A stretch of 5,772 nt of DNA, taken from the NCBI GenBank assembly GCA_017421145.1, contig JAFOTA010000038.1, positions 1-5,772 of the forward strand, given 5' to 3'. Made by a program: the position numbers and the translations under genes. Positions 4,962-5,772 of the stretch are shown piece after piece. The notes beneath the pieces were generated by a model. It saw nothing but the letters and a program-made list of their open reading frames with translations, had not been told where the DNA came from and made no database searches. Source of the stretch: Treponema sp. (GTDB taxonomy: Bacteria > Spirochaetota > Spirochaetia > Treponematales > Treponemataceae). The stretch's first letter is position 1, and every line of letters starts with the position of its first letter.

Positions 4962-4981
4962 AAGACATTAAAAATTATTTT

Positions 4982-5290
4982 ATGGACTTTAACAGTTATT
5001 GGACTCTAATTGGCGGCGACACCAATTATGCCGACCGCAAAGCCGCTGCTGAAAAAGCATGGAACCTATGCGCACCGGAAAAGCAACAGGCTATCATTCA
5101 TTGGCTACAGACACATGGACGATACCCCGGAAGAAACCACTTTTTCTTTATTCTGGATTTTCAGGTCAAACAGCGGAAGGTCCTTTCCTACGCAGACTAC
5201 TACGCCAAATACGGTACGACGGAGGAGCGGGACGGGTGGCAGATGGTCAATCCGACGGGGCAGAAAGTGATGTATGTGAAAGCGGGATAG
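4982..5290 (+). CDS. Uncharacterised 102-aa protein
   Basis: I do not recognise a named domain. The 102-residue protein has a helical, Ala/Lys-rich first half with conserved-looking Trp residues (W7, W27, W42: SYWTLIGGD, AEKAWNL, IIHWLQTHG). A strand-rich part follows (PGRNHFFFILDFQV, about 49-62) and then SYADYYAKYGTTEERDGW (69-86). It is soluble and has no export signal. Trp/Tyr-rich small proteins like this are common on Bacteroidales mobile elements, but that is only a general impression. ATG 4982 follows the folded element at 4894-4961. The TAG stop lies inside a perfect hairpin (5282-5298), so translation termination would disrupt that fold. Confidence 0.8.
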   Translation: MDFNSYWTLIGGDTNYADRKAAAEKAWNLCAPEKQQAIIHWLQTHGRYPGRNHFFFILDFQVKQRKVLSYADYYAKYGTTEERDGWQMVNPTGQKVMYVKAG

Positions 5291-5399
5291 TATCCCGCAG
5301 AAATGGACGCTGTTAACCCGCATCTGATGCGGGGAAATAGAAGAAAACCGGCATCAAAAGCGGGGGAATGAACATACGAAGCCGCACATGGATGTGCGG
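5282..5399 (+). repeat. Three GC-rich hairpins in the 102-aa/45-aa intergenic region
   Basis: Hairpin 1: GCGGGAT / ATCCCGC (5282-5298), containing the stop codon of the 102-aa gene. Hairpin 2: CCCGCAT / ATGCGGG (5317-5333) with a CTG loop. Hairpin 3: CCGCACA / TGTGCGG (5382-5399) with a TGGA loop. Each is perfect over 7 bp and none has a T-run. GCGGG (5282, 5329, 5360) and CCCGC (5294, 5317) recur, so alternative pairings between hairpins are possible. Likely a structured mRNA spacer or protein-binding sites. Confidence 0.65.
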
Positions 5400-5435
5400 T
5401 GCACAAACGCTAATCAAAAGAAAGGAAAAAGAATT

Positions 5436-5573
5436 ATGGCAAGAGTAGAATTACCAAAAGGAATAGTCGCCATTCACGGGCGAATTGGAAACCTGATTTA
5501 TCGTTCTCGCAAACAGGCAGACGGAACGTACAAAGTGTTCGTTCATGAGGCACCGGAACGTAGAAAAAAATGA
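5436..5573 (+). CDS. Uncharacterised 45-aa basic protein
   Basis: A 45-residue protein, MARVELPKG at the start, then IVAIHGRIGNLIYRSRK and a basic end (PERRKK). The pattern suggests a small beta-rich basic protein. I have the impression that similar short proteins with an HGRIGN-like turn occur in Bacteroidales prophages, but I cannot confirm a family. An in-frame ATG at 5388 would add 16 residues, but it lies inside hairpin 3 and the added residues look non-coding. ATG 5436 is preceded by a purine-rich AAAGGAAAAA at a suitable distance, so I prefer it. Confidence 0.75.
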   Translation: MARVELPKGIVAIHGRIGNLIYRSRKQADGTYKVFVHEAPERRKK

Positions 5574-5587
5574 TTATCTTCCGAAGT

Positions 5588-5631
5588 TGGACCGAGAATG
5601 GACCGAGAATGGACCGAAAACGGAACGATTA
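5588..5631 (+). repeat. 11-bp TGGACCGAGAA tandem repeat
   Basis: Two exact units (5588-5598, 5599-5609), one with a single change (5610-5620), and a degenerate fourth (CGGAACGATTA, 5621-5631). The period equals one helical turn, as in the GTAGCA array, but the sequence is unrelated. It lies between the 45-aa gene and the last gene. Confidence 0.85.
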
Positions 5632-5653
5632 TTTGGCTAAGTCAAATTTTGAA

Positions 5654-5675
5654 AGAAGTAAGAAGTAAAGAAGTG
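5654..5675 (+). repeat. AGAAGT purine-rich repeat before the last start codon
   Basis: AGAAGTA at 5654 and 5661 and AGAAGTG at 5669, spaced 7 and 8 bp, ending five bases before ATG 5680. It may serve as a purine-rich ribosome-binding region or be simple slippage. Confidence 0.6.
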
Positions 5676-5679
5676 AAAA

Positions 5680-5772
5680 ATGAACTCATATCCTTTATAC
5701 GATGTTCCGTACTTGGTGCGAGACCCGAACGACAATTATATGTCCGTCGCCAGGCGTAGGATACGCGAGAGA
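5680..5772 (+). CDS. Start of an uncharacterised gene (3' end cut by window)
   Basis: Thirty-one codons are visible before the window ends, with no stop. The product begins MNSYPLYDVPYLVRDPNDNY and continues into an Arg-rich stretch (VARRRIRER). No domain can be recognised from this much. It follows the AGAAGT repeats and is on the same strand as the rest of the unit, so it is probably transcribed with it. Codon use is like that of the neighbouring small genes. Confidence 0.6.
   Translation, partial: MNSYPLYDVPYLVRDPNDNYMSVARRRIRER

Noticed and set aside
5368..5448. 26-codon frame across hairpin 3 that overlaps the start of the 45-aa gene
   Set aside because: No conserved-looking composition; it covers a hairpin and an A-rich ribosome region. 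It could be a coupling leader, but the support is too thin.
5598..5759. 53-codon frame starting inside the TGGACCGAGAA repeats and overlapping the last gene in another frame
   Set aside because: Its first part is built from repeats and purine-rich DNA, and its second half reads like an out-of-frame shadow of the gene at 5680. The 5680 frame is a better coding candidate.

Overview
The window reads as chromosome of a Bacteroidales bacterium (Bacteroides/Prevotella-like). The main reason is the promoters. Five upstream regions carry the Bacteroidetes sigma-ABfr layout, a TTTG-type -33 box, a 19-20 bp spacer and a TAnnTTTG-type -7 box, and there are no strong Shine-Dalgarno sites. The gene families fit too: a membrane-anchored AraC-type regulator, an AAA_14/DUF4143 ATPase and a DUF6485-like Cys-rich mini-protein. 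All supported genes are on the + strand.

Left part (1-3179), ordinary genome content. A 5'-truncated gene for a multi-pass membrane protein ending in an AraC DNA-binding domain runs to 1107. Positions 1108-1392 hold no gene but contain an orphan promoter-like site, several inverted repeats, a good promoter, and three copies of a 14-bp repeat in the leader of the next gene. That gene (1393-2580) is a complete AAA_14/DUF4143 ATPase closed by two tandem terminators. Positions 2636-2813 hold a strong promoter with a dyad over its -7 box. It leads into two very small ORFs of doubtful status and a 48-aa, eight-Cys protein (2900-3046). An AT-rich stretch and a terminator at 3152-3179 close this part.

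Right part (3264-5772), compact and unrecognised. A clean promoter at 3264-3295 starts a two-gene unit (155 and 128 aa, overlapping by 17 bp). The last base triplet of that unit is the first TAG of an 11-bp-period repeat array that ends in a terminator. The -33 box of the next promoter sits inside that terminator hairpin. The second unit has a 134-aa coiled-coil-like protein, a 40-aa gene coupled to it by an ATGA overlap, a 102-aa protein, a 45-aa basic protein and a gene cut by the window end. None of these products has a function I can name. Small same-strand genes, overlaps and unknown short products suggest the edge of a prophage or other mobile element, but no integrase, transposase, capsid or terminase gene is visible, so this is inference.

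The most striking non-coding observation is that nearly every junction in the right part has its own unrelated short tandem repeat or fold: 11-bp GTAGCA repeats with TAG in all three frames, a 7-bp GCTGA repeat, a 17-bp stem with a competing alternative pairing, three GC-rich hairpins, and an 11-bp TGGACCGAGAA array. These are the best candidates for undescribed regulation or element-specific sites.
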